DNA of 64,000 bases from an uncultured Coprococcus sp. (GTDB taxonomy: Bacteria; Bacillota; Clostridia; Lachnospirales; Lachnospiraceae): assembly GCA_900548215.1 (NCBI GenBank), contig URJI01000002.1:1-64000 (forward strand), in the 5' to 3' direction. The notes under the pieces are model-generated. The model did not search any database. It was not told the DNA's origin and saw only the letters and a list, made by a program, of their open reading frames with translations. Position 1 is the first letter of the stretch, and each line of letters starts with the position of its first letter. A program made the translations under genes and the position numbers. Of this stretch, positions 19,177 to 27,773 are shown piece after piece.

Positions 19177-19246
19177 AAAAATCGCTTAGATACTTATATG
19201 TATACGGATTTCGTACACATGTTGCAAAATATCTAAGCGATTTTTT
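19177..19246 (+). terminator. pyrG terminator
   Basis: AAATCGCTTAGATA (left arm ending 19192) pairs with TATCTAAGCGATTT (from 19230), ending in six T. The A-run on the left makes it potentially bidirectional. The 37-base loop can form a second small hairpin. Confidence 0.88.
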
Positions 19247-19291
19247 ATTTTATAAAAAAACGTTGCTGCACCTTGTGAAAGCACTGCGCAC

Positions 19292-19918
19292 CTACTCCAC
19301 TACATCAAGCAGTTCACCAAACGACCTGATCTCAGCATCCTTATCATCCACATTGCCAAATCCATACGCGGCATGTATGAATTTGATTCCGGCATACCTG
19401 GCACTGTCACAGTCTCCCTGTATATCTCCAACATAAGCCGCATCTTCTACATTGTTCTTCTCCATCAGTATCCGTATGGACTCTCCTTTGCTCTTTCTGG
19501 TGTCTCCCCAGCACAATTTATCAACAAAATATTTCGCGAATCCATAGTGATCAAGAAACGCCTCTATATAGCCGCTCTGACAATTACTTACAATGAACAG
19601 CCTGTGCAATTTTGACAGTGTCGCAAGAGTCTCCTCTACCCGAGGATACAGCTCACCGCCATACTTTCTGAGATAGTCATTCTCATAATTGCCACACGCA
19701 TCCATCACCGCTTCCTGTCTATCCTTAGGGAGATGTCCAAATAACTTTTCAGCTATAGCATCCATCGGCATTCCCATCACGCCCTTTATATCATTTTCAG
19801 TAATCTTTCGGCCTATATCATCCCTGCCGTCAAGGACAGCAGACCAAGACCTGGCGACATTTGCCGCACTATCCCACAGTGTACCATCCATATCAAATAT
19901 AAGTGATTCTACTTTCAT
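19292..19918 (-). CDS. HAD-superfamily phosphatase (Gph/phosphoglucomutase-like)
   Basis: 208 residues with the four HAD motifs: FDMDGTLWDS (nucleophile Asp), IVSNCQSG, the Lys in DTRKSKGES, and YVGDIQGDCDSA. A helical cap lies between motifs I and II. Likely a small phosphate-ester hydrolase; substrate unknown. It follows the ArsR regulator by 26 bp, so the two form an operon. Confidence 0.85.
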   Translation of the reverse strand: MKVESLIFDMDGTLWDSAANVARSWSAVLDGRDDIGRKITENDIKGVMGMPMDAIAEKLFGHLPKDRQEAVMDACGNYENDYLRKYGGELYPRVEETLATLSKLHRLFIVSNCQSGYIEAFLDHYGFAKYFVDKLCWGDTRKSKGESIRILMEKNNVEDAAYVGDIQGDCDSARYAGIKFIHAAYGFGNVDDKDAEIRSFGELLDVVE

Positions 19919-19944
19919 AACTTACCTCGCGCAAAAAATTCCTG

Positions 19945-20298
19945 CTACTCAAGAATGTGATCCACACCCTGCTTTATAATTGTGACCACATGCTCATCAG
20001 CAAGAGAATATATTATATTCTTGCCAGATCTCCTGCTCTTTATGAGTTTTGCCTGTTTGAGAACCCTAAGCTGATGCGATATCGCTGATGCATTCATATC
20101 AAGCTCATCTGCAATCTCTCCTACACTGAGTTCATGCTTTAAAAGTGCAAACATGATAGCTATCCTGGTCGAATCACCAAACACCTTAAAAAGTTCAGCC
20201 AGATCCCCAAGATTTGTTTTGTCCAGATCACAACTCTCCAAATCTATCTGTGCATGTTCACACACATTTGCGCTCCCACTATTTATCTCTTTATCCAT
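19945..20298 (-). CDS. ArsR/SmtB metal-responsive repressor
   Basis: 117 residues; start at the ATG after AAGGAT. Winged-helix HTH (SVGEIADELDMNASAISHQLRVLKQAKLI). The last helix contains D-x-H-(x10)-H-x-x-E, close to the alpha-5 D-x-H-x10-H-x-x-H zinc/cobalt site of CzrA-type sensors. The N-terminus has CEHAQIDLESC, whose Cys/His could add a second site. Metal identity is inferred. It heads a two-gene operon with the HAD phosphatase; no metal efflux gene is nearby, which is unusual for this family. Confidence 0.82.
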   Translation of the reverse strand: MDKEINSGSANVCEHAQIDLESCDLDKTNLGDLAELFKVFGDSTRIAIMFALLKHELSVGEIADELDMNASAISHQLRVLKQAKLIKSRRSGKNIIYSLADEHVVTIIKQGVDHILE

Positions 20299-20352
20299 AT
20301 ATTCTATCCTTTCCACCATAAAAAAACAACGACACGCTATATTCCTTGTGTC

Positions 20353-20372
20353 ATTTGAGCAACTATTCAAAT
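20353..20372 (-). promoter_or_regulatory. Candidate ArsR-family operator
   Basis: A 20-bp imperfect palindrome, ATTTGAGCAACTATTCAAAT, about 55 bp before the arsR-like start; its half-sites resemble the TGAA..TTCA operators of CzrA/CadC proteins. Autoregulation is inferred. Confidence 0.55.
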
Positions 20373-20495
20373 GTAAATGTACTACATCGCCTGTTTTATG
20401 TCAAGTTAAACGAATTTGGTGAATAAAAAAGTTTTTTCTGCAAACAACTACATTATACTAACGTGCACTTATATGCATGATTTTTGGAGGTCAAA

Positions 20496-20696
20496 ATGAA
20501 AACACTCAATTGCATCTGTCTCACGCTAACCATAATTGGTGCAATAGTATGGGGCATCATAGGTTTATTCAGCTATAACATCGTAGATGGCATATTCGGA
20601 ACCGGAACTGCATTCTCCAGAATTATCTATACTCTGGTCGGTGTGGCAGGTCTGTACACAATATCTTTCTATTGGCTCCTGGACAAGGACCATTAA
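20496..20696 (+). CDS. DUF378 small membrane protein
   Basis: 66 residues, two membrane helices (about 6-26 and 43-62) with the DUF378 pattern (LTIIGAIVWGIIGLF..DIVD-like, here NIVDGIFG, and IIYTLVGVAGLY). Function unknown. The start follows GGAGG. Confidence 0.8.
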   Translation: MKTLNCICLTLTIIGAIVWGIIGLFSYNIVDGIFGTGTAFSRIIYTLVGVAGLYTISFYWLLDKDH

Positions 20697-20737
20697 CCGG
20701 CATCCGCATAGACATACGGCACTGCCCATATGCACAG

Positions 20738-20790
20738 ACAGCCCCCATGGAAAGCCGCCATCCGCAGCAATCTATGGGAGCTGTTTTATT
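20738..20790 (+). terminator. Terminator after the DUF378 gene
   Basis: ACAGCCCCCAT (20738-20748) pairs with ATGGGAGCTGT (20774-20784) with one mismatch, followed by TTTATT. Confidence 0.7.
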
Positions 20791-20804
20791 GTTCTATCAA
20801 TATA

Positions 20805-21743
20805 TCAATATAAAATCTCAAAGAATACCATAAGCCCTATACATATAAATACAGTGACAACAAGAGGCGCCGAAATGATTCTGGTGGATCTCGGCTGTTT
20901 CCTGAACAGTCCCATAAACTTCTCTTTTCTGCCATTCAAAACAGCAAGACAGTATAATATGGCAACCGCTATCATAAGGCCGATCACAGCCGGTGAAACA
21001 AGCATGGATACCGTCTGTCTGAGATCAGCTGTGCTGCTTCCCTGTTCCATTGATTTTTCCATTGCATTGCGCAGAACTCCAACATGCCATGCCGCATAGC
21101 CAAGAAGTACTGATATTCCATTGAAGCAAAAATGTGCAAACATCGTTGAGAATATACTCCCCGTCGCTTCAGCAAGAAAGCCAAACATGATTCCAAGAAC
21201 CATGGCATATGCCATCTGGTTGAAATTCATGTGCATGACACCGAATAAAAACCCAGATGTGATGATTGCCCATAATCTATGGGAATGGCGGAACACACCA
21301 AGTACAACTCCTCTGTATGCAAGTTCCTCCACCACTGCAGGCATGACAGCAGCGAGCAGCATCGACACCCAGAGCCTATGGTTTGCCAGCAGATCTGTTG
21401 ATATCTGTTCTGTGCCGCTTTCAACCCACATAAGACTCAGCGCATTTATTAGCGTCATGAGCGGCTCAAGTGCAATCACAAATATTGGCACAAGCAATAT
21501 CATAGCCCAATGTGTACGCCTTAACCGCAGTGTCTCCCTGATACTGCATTTAGTCAGTATAATATAAAAAATTGTTGGGACCAGAATCATACTCTGACTG
21601 AGTATTAAATTCTGGACCATAGATATGGATTTTCCAAATCCCGTGATCCTCAACAATATCACCACAAGGATGTACACCACCACAAGTGACATAAAGAACC
21701 ATGATGCCCGGTTTATTTTTTTCTGTTCTTCAGATAACTTCAT
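20805..21743 (-). CDS. CPBP (CAAX-like) intramembrane metalloprotease
   Basis: 312 residues, about eight membrane helices. Motif 1 EELAYRG (E-E-x-x-x-R) and motif 2 FGVMHMNFNQ supply the expected Glu, Arg and His ligands of the ABI/CPBP family. Substrate unknown. It starts four bases after the RidA stop and has only a weak ribosome site, suggesting translational coupling. Confidence 0.85.
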   Translation of the reverse strand: MKLSEEQKKINRASWFFMSLVVVYILVVILLRITGFGKSISMVQNLILSQSMILVPTIFYIILTKCSIRETLRLRRTHWAMILLVPIFVIALEPLMTLINALSLMWVESGTEQISTDLLANHRLWVSMLLAAVMPAVVEELAYRGVVLGVFRHSHRLWAIITSGFLFGVMHMNFNQMAYAMVLGIMFGFLAEATGSIFSTMFAHFCFNGISVLLGYAAWHVGVLRNAMEKSMEQGSSTADLRQTVSMLVSPAVIGLMIAVAILYCLAVLNGRKEKFMGLFRKQPRSTRIISAPLVVTVFICIGLMVFFEILY

Positions 21744-21747
21744 ATGA

Positions 21748-22128
21748 TTACTCTACTACAGCCACAGCCTCGATCTCTATGAGAACATCCTTAGGAAGTC
21801 TTGCGACCTCCACGCATGAACGTGCAGGGAAATCACCTGTGAAAAATTCTTTGTATACGTCATTTATCCTGCCAAAATCATCCATGTTCTTGATAAATAC
21901 AGTTGTCTTTACAACCTTATCCATAGATGAACCTGAAGCTTCAACAAGATTCTTCAGATTGCCAATGGCCTGCCTTGCCTGAACTTCCACATCGCCCTGT
22001 ACAAGAGTATTTGTCACAGGATCAATAGGTATCATGCCCGATGTGAACAACATTCCATTCACTGTTACAGCCTGTGAATATGGGCCTATAGCTGCAGGAG
22101 CCTTTGGTGTACTGATTATTGTCTTCAT
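21748..22128 (-). CDS. ridA: RidA family enamine/imine deaminase
   Basis: 126 residues; start after AAGGAGG. Conserved IGPYSQAV near residue 17, the Arg in ARQAIGNLK, and C-terminal ARSCVEVARLPKDVLIEIE with the catalytic-site Arg. RidA hydrolyses reactive 2-aminoacrylate-type intermediates from PLP enzymes. Full length for the family. Confidence 0.92.
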   Translation of the reverse strand: MKTIISTPKAPAAIGPYSQAVTVNGMLFTSGMIPIDPVTNTLVQGDVEVQARQAIGNLKNLVEASGSSMDKVVKTTVFIKNMDDFGRINDVYKEFFTGDFPARSCVEVARLPKDVLIEIEAVAVVE

Positions 22129-22215
22129 AAATATATTCCTCCTTGTTATGCTGTTTAAATCATTTAGCAGCTTTCGTGCATTTCTATATAACAGCATACT
22201 TAATTTTTTAATGTT

Positions 22216-23256
22216 CTAGTCTTCTACGTCAAAATCCCTGTTAAGTTCTTCTAACATTGCACGCCTGTTATTACGTTTTCCACCTGAACTTCTCGTGAAT
22301 TTGACCTTACCTTTTCTGACATCTGGTGTATTTTGTAAACTCTTAGCCTTCTTAGGTTTTACACTTCTTCGCACTACATCTTCCTTTGTTGTGCCATTTT
22401 TCGCCCGTTCAGCTCTCTCCGCATCTGTGAGGACCTCTATTGTCTTCTCTGTTATCCTTATCTGCCCATCCTTAAGAAGCTTTCCGACAGCCGTCTTAAA
22501 CGCCCTCTTGCTTATTCCAAATTCTTTCTCAATGACACTCGCATCCACCTTGTCATTATATGGAAGCACGCCATCATATGACTGTATGATATTGTATACC
22601 ATATCTGCGTTCTCCCTGATCTGCATCTTTATAGGCTTTTGAAGCGTGAGATTGAGCTTACCATCATCCCTGACAGCGACAACACGGCCATGTATCCTGT
22701 CGCCTGCATATATCGTACTGTGCAATTCTTTCTTTGGGATAAGTGCAGAATATTTGTCATCGACAGCAACAAATGCTCCATACTCCGGGCTGTATTCTAT
22801 GACAATTCCGCTGATCTCATCGCCCTGTTTATATGGACTATCACACCTGAGGTAGTCATACACCTTCATAGATACACACAATCTCTCCGACTTATCCGCG
22901 TACATCCTGACCAGATATTCCCTGCCCTCTCTGACAGGTCCGGTCTGCTCTTTAAACGGAAGCAGTATATCTTTCTCAAGCCCCCAGTCCATAAACGCAC
23001 CAATCTTTGTAGTGCCAGCACATCTGAGAACTGCCATCTTGCCCATAGTTATATAAGGAACATTCACCGTTGCTATGAGCCTGTCATCCGAATCCCTGTA
23101 TATAAATACAGAAATCTTGTCTCCTATTCTTGTCGACCTGTGAACTTGTTTTCTAGGAAGAAGCACCTCCCTGTCATCGCCATCACATCCAAGATATACT
23201 CCAAATTCTTTTTCCCTGCGCACTGTCAGGTCGTTCCATTCGCCAATCTTTATCAT
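22216..23256 (-). CDS. CvfB/YitL-like S1 RNA-binding protein
   Basis: 346 residues: tandem S1-like domains (GVYLGCDG.., AFMDWGLEKDILLPF, GAFVAVDDKYSALIPKKEL) followed by a winged-helix region (about 225-285) and a basic tail (305-340) that may add RNA affinity. CvfB/YitL proteins are RNA-binding; the family is linked to virulence gene control in staphylococci. Start after AGAGGACGG. Confidence 0.85.
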   Translation of the reverse strand: MIKIGEWNDLTVRREKEFGVYLGCDGDDREVLLPRKQVHRSTRIGDKISVFIYRDSDDRLIATVNVPYITMGKMAVLRCAGTTKIGAFMDWGLEKDILLPFKEQTGPVREGREYLVRMYADKSERLCVSMKVYDYLRCDSPYKQGDEISGIVIEYSPEYGAFVAVDDKYSALIPKKELHSTIYAGDRIHGRVVAVRDDGKLNLTLQKPIKMQIRENADMVYNIIQSYDGVLPYNDKVDASVIEKEFGISKRAFKTAVGKLLKDGQIRITEKTIEVLTDAERAERAKNGTTKEDVVRRSVKPKKAKSLQNTPDVRKGKVKFTRSSGGKRNNRRAMLEELNRDFDVED

Positions 23257-23298
23257 AGTCTTACCGTCCTCTTATTTTTTCCTGCACCATATGCTGCC

Positions 23299-24012
23299 TC
23301 AGTTACATTCCAATTCAAACTGAACTACGCATTTGATAACAGATTTCTCGTCGCACAAAAGAATCTGAAGCAGATTTTCCTTCTGTGCTCTCTTTACTAC
23401 TATAACATCATCTTTCACGTATTGCATCTTATATTCGGCTCTCACAGCCTTGATAGCTGATATATCTTCTACATATTCCTGTGCCAGAGCTATATAAGCT
23501 TCATTATTCATGTGATTGTTGGAATCTATCTGATACTGCATGACCTTCCTTGTGTCAACCACATTATGATCGTCAAACAGCTTTATCTTTCTAGGGGCAT
23601 ACTCCATATCTATCGCAGGTTCCATCGGATATGCCTCCGACACCTCATCCTCGATCCTTGCCGGTCTCAAGGTCTCAGTATCCACATAACTCCATATAGA
23701 TGCAGCCTTAACGATTCTGATACCGTTCTCATCCAGGATATCTATGTTTCGAAAGCCCAGCGATGCCTTAAAGTCATATGCCCAAGTACGCACTTTTATC
23801 TTCTCACCCATAGCCGGATATCGATCGACCTCTATCTGCCATGATATCAGAAACCACGCTCTGTGGTGATCAGCAAGGTAATCAAGACCTATCCCAACAT
23901 TCTCCGACTGTAAAATCGCACAATCCTGGAAATAATTGGCCAGGGACGCCATGTTCGACTTTTTCCTTCCTCCAGTTTCGCTATATCTAACTATTGCATC
24001 ATATGAATACAT
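23299..24012 (-). CDS. Acyl-ACP thioesterase
   Basis: 237 residues, a double hot-dog protein of the FatA/FatB-like bacterial family. Seen: RYSETGGRKKSNMASLANYFQD at the start, a WFLISWQIEVDRYP strand, and catalytic-region IDSNNHMNNEAYI (N-x-H-x-N). Releases free fatty acids from acyl carrier protein. Good ribosome site (AGGAGAG). Confidence 0.88.
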   Translation of the reverse strand: MYSYDAIVRYSETGGRKKSNMASLANYFQDCAILQSENVGIGLDYLADHHRAWFLISWQIEVDRYPAMGEKIKVRTWAYDFKASLGFRNIDILDENGIRIVKAASIWSYVDTETLRPARIEDEVSEAYPMEPAIDMEYAPRKIKLFDDHNVVDTRKVMQYQIDSNNHMNNEAYIALAQEYVEDISAIKAVRAEYKMQYVKDDVIVVKRAQKENLLQILLCDEKSVIKCVVQFELECN

Positions 24013-24206
24013 TCACTCTCTCCTATCATATATTTTCCACAGCAATCAGACTCAACGTATGATGAATCACCAGCCTTCTATACATTTATACTCTATTTTC
24101 ATGTCCGCCGCAATAGCCAGTTAATCCTGTCACACCGCATAAATACTAGTTTTTTCTATATTCAAATATGCAAATTAAATTTTTTTCAATTTTCTGAAAA
24201 AAAAGC

Positions 24207-24235
24207 TTGCATTATTAGACCAGTTTGTATATAAT
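24207..24235 (+). promoter_or_regulatory. tRNA-Gln promoter
   Basis: TTGCAT (24207-24212), 17-bp spacer, TATAAT (24230-24235), 18 bp before the tRNA. Confidence 0.75.
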
Positions 24236-24252
24236 ATCATTTGTTGAGGCAA

Positions 24253-24325
24253 TGGGCTATCGCCAAATGGTAAGGCACTGGACTCTGACTCCAGCATTTT
24301 CAAGGTTCGAATCCTTGTAGCCCAG
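24253..24325 (+). tRNA. tRNA-Gln (CTG anticodon)
   Basis: Acceptor arms TGGGCTA/TAGCCCA pair perfectly; anticodon stem CTGGA/TCCAG with loop CTCTGAC gives anticodon CTG; T arm GGTTCGAATCC is canonical. The 3' CCA is not encoded. Confidence 0.93.
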
Positions 24326-24334
24326 CTAACATAG

Positions 24335-24369
24335 AGACTTGAGATCGAGTGATTTCAAGTCTTTTTTTT
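24335..24369 (+). terminator. tRNA-Gln terminator
   Basis: AGACTTGA pairs with TCAAGTCT and runs into eight T. Confidence 0.85.
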
Positions 24370-24491
24370 ATGTCATCAAACTGCGTTTGTGACATATATA
24401 AGCGGTAGCACGCTGATGCGTGCGCAGGTCATCAAACTGCGTTTGTGACATATAAAAGAGGATATGTCGGAAGGCAGTCGACATATCCTCT
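24370..24491. repeat. Cluster of palindromes with a 27-bp direct repeat
   Basis: A 27-bp unit, itself a hairpin (CAAAC-tgc-GTTTG core flanked by TGTCA/TGACA), occurs identically at 24372-24398 and 24428-24454. Between them lies GCACGC-tgat-GCGTGC. A perfect 13-bp stem (24457-24469 with 24479-24491, AGAGGATATGTCG arms) follows. There is no coding potential in 24370-24574. Could be a structured RNA, a decayed mobile repeat or stacked bidirectional terminators. Confidence 0.75.
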
Positions 24492-24574
24492 AAAATTGTA
24501 TTACTATTGTGAAAAAAATCATATTGCTGTAACAAAAATGTAACACATTATTAAATATATTGCAATGCTTATTT

Positions 24575-25423
24575 TCAATTTTTATCAATTTCCAACAGTC
24601 TCTTTGCATTATCACCAAATATCTTTGACAATGCTTCACTAGAAAGTCCTGATTGCTCCAGCCTCACAACCTCAACAGCCTGATTCGTCCATGGACTGTC
24701 CGTTCCAAATAATATCCTATCCACACCGTGTCTATTTACTATTTCTACGAATGATTCTCTATCCAGAAGCTTCCATCTGTGAGGAATGCCATCTTTCCAG
24801 TCGATATCGCCGCAGGAAAAGGCAGTATCTAGATACACATTTCTTCCGCATATCCTATCAAGAACTTCACTCCACATCTGCCAGCCTCCCATATGAGCTA
24901 GCACAAGCTTTTCAGGTCTGACGTCATCCAGAACATCCTCCACCATCTCAGGAGTACAATGAACAACATCCGGAAGTCCTATATCTCTTCCGGCATGAGT
25001 AACAACTATAAGTCCCAGCTCTGTGGCATAACCTATAATTCTCTTGTACCGTATATCATTAAAGAAAACTCCCTGGTAATCAGGATGCAGCTTTATTCCC
25101 TTCAGCCCCTTATCCTTTATATCTCTTAGTATCTCCTTGTAATTGTCATTTTCCGGATGAATTCCACCGAACGACCATATATGTGTACTGTCGAAATTCT
25201 CATTTTCCTCCACTGCAGTTTCATTTATCCTCATATACTGCTTAGGAGAAGTTGCTACCGGCAATACAATTGACATGTCCACATGTCTCATCTCCATATC
25301 ATTTTCAAGTCCCTCAAATGTTCCATCAGACTGAGGCACAGTGCCTGATCTTCCAGAAAGCAGATCAACAGTTTTTGCCGCTATCTTATCCGGATATGTG
25401 TGTGTGTGAAAATCTATTATCAT
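24575..25423 (-). CDS. Metal-dependent hydrolase, amidohydrolase 2 family
   Basis: 282 residues. TIM-barrel signatures: IDFHTHTYPD (H-x-H metal site), GIKLHPDYQG, VVTHAGRD, LAHMGGW and FGTDSPW (Asp ligand). The family includes decarboxylases and TatD-like hydrolases; the substrate is unknown. The start has overlapping AGGAG/AAGGAG sites and replaces a longer frame with none. Confidence 0.85.
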   Translation of the reverse strand: MIIDFHTHTYPDKIAAKTVDLLSGRSGTVPQSDGTFEGLENDMEMRHVDMSIVLPVATSPKQYMRINETAVEENENFDSTHIWSFGGIHPENDNYKEILRDIKDKGLKGIKLHPDYQGVFFNDIRYKRIIGYATELGLIVVTHAGRDIGLPDVVHCTPEMVEDVLDDVRPEKLVLAHMGGWQMWSEVLDRICGRNVYLDTAFSCGDIDWKDGIPHRWKLLDRESFVEIVNRHGVDRILFGTDSPWTNQAVEVVRLEQSGLSSEALSKIFGDNAKRLLEIDKN

Positions 25424-25590
25424 ACTTCTATATCTCCTTTCTCCTGAAACCAACCACCCAAGTCCATATTTGACCAATGGCTGAGCCGCATATATTATAC
25501 ACTCATGCAAAAATAAATATCAAGAATATTGAAAATCATCGTATTTTGTTTTATCTTTATTGATGGAAATCCTGTGCAAAAGGAGGATAT

Positions 25591-26331
25591 ATGAGCAAAA
25601 GACGAAAAAAAATGACAATGAAACAATTAAGATCACTGGTCGCCTTTCTTGTAACTATAAATATATTGCTGGTTATATGTATTCTGGTTCTTGGTTTTTT
25701 CCTTGCCAAAGCACACATAAATCAGCGCAAGGAAAAGACAGTCATGTTAAAGCGTGCAAATGACACCTACACAGTCTGTGTCGATGCAGGTCACGGAGGC
25801 AGCGACGTCGGCGCCGTCGGATTAGATGGAAGTTATGAAAAGGACGACAATCTCCGCCTCGCCCTAAAAGTCGCCGATGCCCTTAAGGAAAGCGGGGTTA
25901 CCGTCATACTTACAAGATCCGATGACAGTGATACACAGCTCAACTCAAGATCAAAGATTGCCAACAAGGCAAAAGCTGATATATTTGTATCACTGCACCG
26001 CAATTCTACTGCAAATCCAAACACCACAAAAGGAATAGAAATCTGGATTCACAGCTCAGGATCAGAGCGGAGCTATGCCGCTGCCGATGATATTCTTAAC
26101 AATCTTGAACAGGTGGGGATCTCTGAAAATAGGGGTGTCAGAATTGGCACACAAGGAGACAGCGATGACGATTATGCCGTTATCCGTGACACAGACATGA
26201 CAAGCATGATAATAGAAATGGGATTCATGACAAGTCAGGATGATCTGGACTATTTCAATGAGAACATTGACAACTATGCCAAAGCGATATCAAACGGCGT
26301 AGTTGAATGGTTGAACACATATGTACAGTAA
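25591..26331 (+). CDS. N-acetylmuramoyl-L-alanine amidase (Amidase_3, CwlD-like)
   Basis: 246 residues: basic N-terminus and one membrane helix (about 17-42), then a zinc amidase domain with VDAGHGGSDVG, SLHRNS and the catalytic Glu in IIEMGFMTS. Cleaves the amide between MurNAc and L-Ala outside the membrane. Single-anchor architecture and length fit CwlD, which acts in spore cortex maturation, but vegetative amidases look alike. Ribosome site AAGGAGG. Confidence 0.88.
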   Translation: MSKRRKKMTMKQLRSLVAFLVTINILLVICILVLGFFLAKAHINQRKEKTVMLKRANDTYTVCVDAGHGGSDVGAVGLDGSYEKDDNLRLALKVADALKESGVTVILTRSDDSDTQLNSRSKIANKAKADIFVSLHRNSTANPNTTKGIEIWIHSSGSERSYAAADDILNNLEQVGISENRGVRIGTQGDSDDDYAVIRDTDMTSMIIEMGFMTSQDDLDYFNENIDNYAKAISNGVVEWLNTYVQ

Positions 26332-26366
26332 ATTATCCCCCAATACATATCTACATCCCAGGCACC

Positions 26367-26430
26367 AAAATAAATGCCCCGGTGGATTTGATACAAACCA
26401 ATATCAAGTCCGCCAGGGCATTTATTTATA
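26367..26430. terminator. Bidirectional terminator between convergent genes
   Basis: A long imperfect stem, AAATAAATGCCC..GG with CC..GGGCATTTATTT, with A and T tracts on both sides, between the amidase gene and the diguanylate cyclase gene. Confidence 0.85.
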
Positions 26431-26443
26431 TTCGCTTAATATG

Positions 26444-27538
26444 CTACTCACTTATAACTGTTCTGTTACGTCCACCTTCCTTGGCTTTGTACAGTGCAGA
26501 ATCAGCTCTGTTAAACCAGGCCTTTGAGCTCTCACCCTTTGCATATTCTGCAACACCGCAGCTGCATGTTATGCCATCCTTGTTCATAAAATGGAAATAG
26601 TAACATCTGAACTCCGTTCTGATATCCTCCACAACATTCATAACCTTGGATAACTCCACATCATGGAACAGAATAACAAATTCCTCTCCTCCATATCTGA
26701 ATGCAAGTCCCATGTCCTTGGACTTTTCCTTCATCATCTTGCACAACGCCTTGATGACTATATCACCGTTGCTGTGACCATATGTGTCATTAACTTCTTT
26801 AAAATGATCTATATCAAATATTGTCACATACGACTTTGCGCCAGTCGCCTCAACATTCTCAATCTCTTTGTCAAGACTCTCCTCAAATGAACGTCTGTTA
26901 TAAAGCCCTGTCATCGGATCGATCATCAGCTCACTCATTAGGGTTACCTGCCTGTTATAACTTCCGGCTATAGAATTCATAAGTGCCTTTGTATGTTTGT
27001 TGATAATAACAACCACAGCACACATAAGTACTACAAAAACCATACTTACGCCGAGAGCTCCAATCCAGCAAAGCTGTGGCAAGCTTCCATCCACACTCAA
27101 CCTGTATCTCACAATATTAACAACCATGAGAATAAGAACACCTACACCTGTCCATATTGTAAGTCCCTGATCCGCGAACATAGCCGTTGCAACTATCGTA
27201 ACGCACGGTAAAAGAATTATTGGCGATATAGAATAATATATAAAAGCAACGATACCAAATGATACAAACATCATCGCTGTGACTATATAATTCTGTTTCT
27301 TCTCATCTTTCGTACCCGCCTTTATATAATAATATCCAACTGCCAGAGCCAAAGCCTGCACAAGGGCAGGAACAAGTATGTACTTTAATATATATAATCC
27401 AGAACTAAGTTTCTCAAGCCTATGGCTCCCAAATAATATCCACGATATAATGAATGTTATGCTGCATATAACTAACAACATACGCCATATGAGCATCTTC
27501 CACTTTATCTCTATTTCTTCTTTGTTCAAATCGTTCAT
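26444..27538 (-). CDS. Membrane diguanylate cyclase (GGDEF)
   Basis: 364 residues; start at the ATG after GGGGGAT (an upstream frame to 27667 runs into the phage element and has no site). Six or so membrane helices in residues 20-190, then a GGDEF domain: DPMTGLYNRRSFE, DIDHFKEVNDTYGH, and the active loop GGEEF. Should make c-di-GMP. The filamentous-phage element is inserted about 90 bp upstream, so promoter elements may have been displaced or supplied by phage DNA. Confidence 0.92.
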   Translation of the reverse strand: MNDLNKEEIEIKWKMLIWRMLLVICSITFIISWILFGSHRLEKLSSGLYILKYILVPALVQALALAVGYYYIKAGTKDEKKQNYIVTAMMFVSFGIVAFIYYSISPIILLPCVTIVATAMFADQGLTIWTGVGVLILMVVNIVRYRLSVDGSLPQLCWIGALGVSMVFVVLMCAVVVIINKHTKALMNSIAGSYNRQVTLMSELMIDPMTGLYNRRSFEESLDKEIENVEATGAKSYVTIFDIDHFKEVNDTYGHSNGDIVIKALCKMMKEKSKDMGLAFRYGGEEFVILFHDVELSKVMNVVEDIRTEFRCYYFHFMNKDGITCSCGVAEYAKGESSKAWFNRADSALYKAKEGGRNRTVISE

Positions 27539-27610
27539 AGCCGATCCCCCAACAACCCAAATATGCATTGATTTTACCATATTTAACAGATAATATCCAC
27601 TATTAATACA

Positions 27611-27626
27611 TAAAAGGCGAGAATAT
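27611..27626 (+). repeat. Left 16-bp target-site duplication
   Basis: TAAAAGGCGAGAATAT, identical to 35550-35565, directly abutting the left terminal inverted repeat. It is one arm plus T tract of the iorAB terminator. Confidence 0.88.
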
Positions 27627-27652
27627 GATAATTTACAATAATAACGTAACAA
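27627..27652 (+). repeat. Left terminal inverted repeat
   Basis: 26 bp beginning GATAATTTAC and ending CGTAACAA. Compared with the reverse complement of 35523-35549 it matches at 21 of 27 aligned positions with one gap. Typical length for IS30-family ends. Confidence 0.82.
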
Positions 27653-27688
27653 ACAGATGTTCAGCAATGAATACTCTCCCGTTTGTGT

Positions 27689-27718
27689 CTATCCGCACTA
27701 ATGCCCTAGTGCGGATAG
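27689..27718. other. Perfect 12-bp stem hairpin at the left end of the phage
   Basis: CTATCCGCACTA (27689-27700), loop ATGCCC, TAGTGCGGATAG (27707-27718). It is not followed by T on either strand, so it is not a terminator. Candidate packaging signal or strand-specific replication origin. Confidence 0.7.
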
Positions 27719-27773
27719 GAAAAAAAAGAAAATTGTAGGGTTTAACGTGATGTTTTATGAAAGGATGGTTAAT

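Noticed and set aside
24370..24491. CRISPR array
   Set aside because: Only two repeat copies, a 29-bp interval that is itself palindromic, and no cas genes.
27539..27667. Longer N-terminus of the diguanylate cyclase reading into the phage
   Set aside because: The upstream part crosses the insertion junction and lacks a ribosome site; the ATG at 27538 has GGGGGAT.
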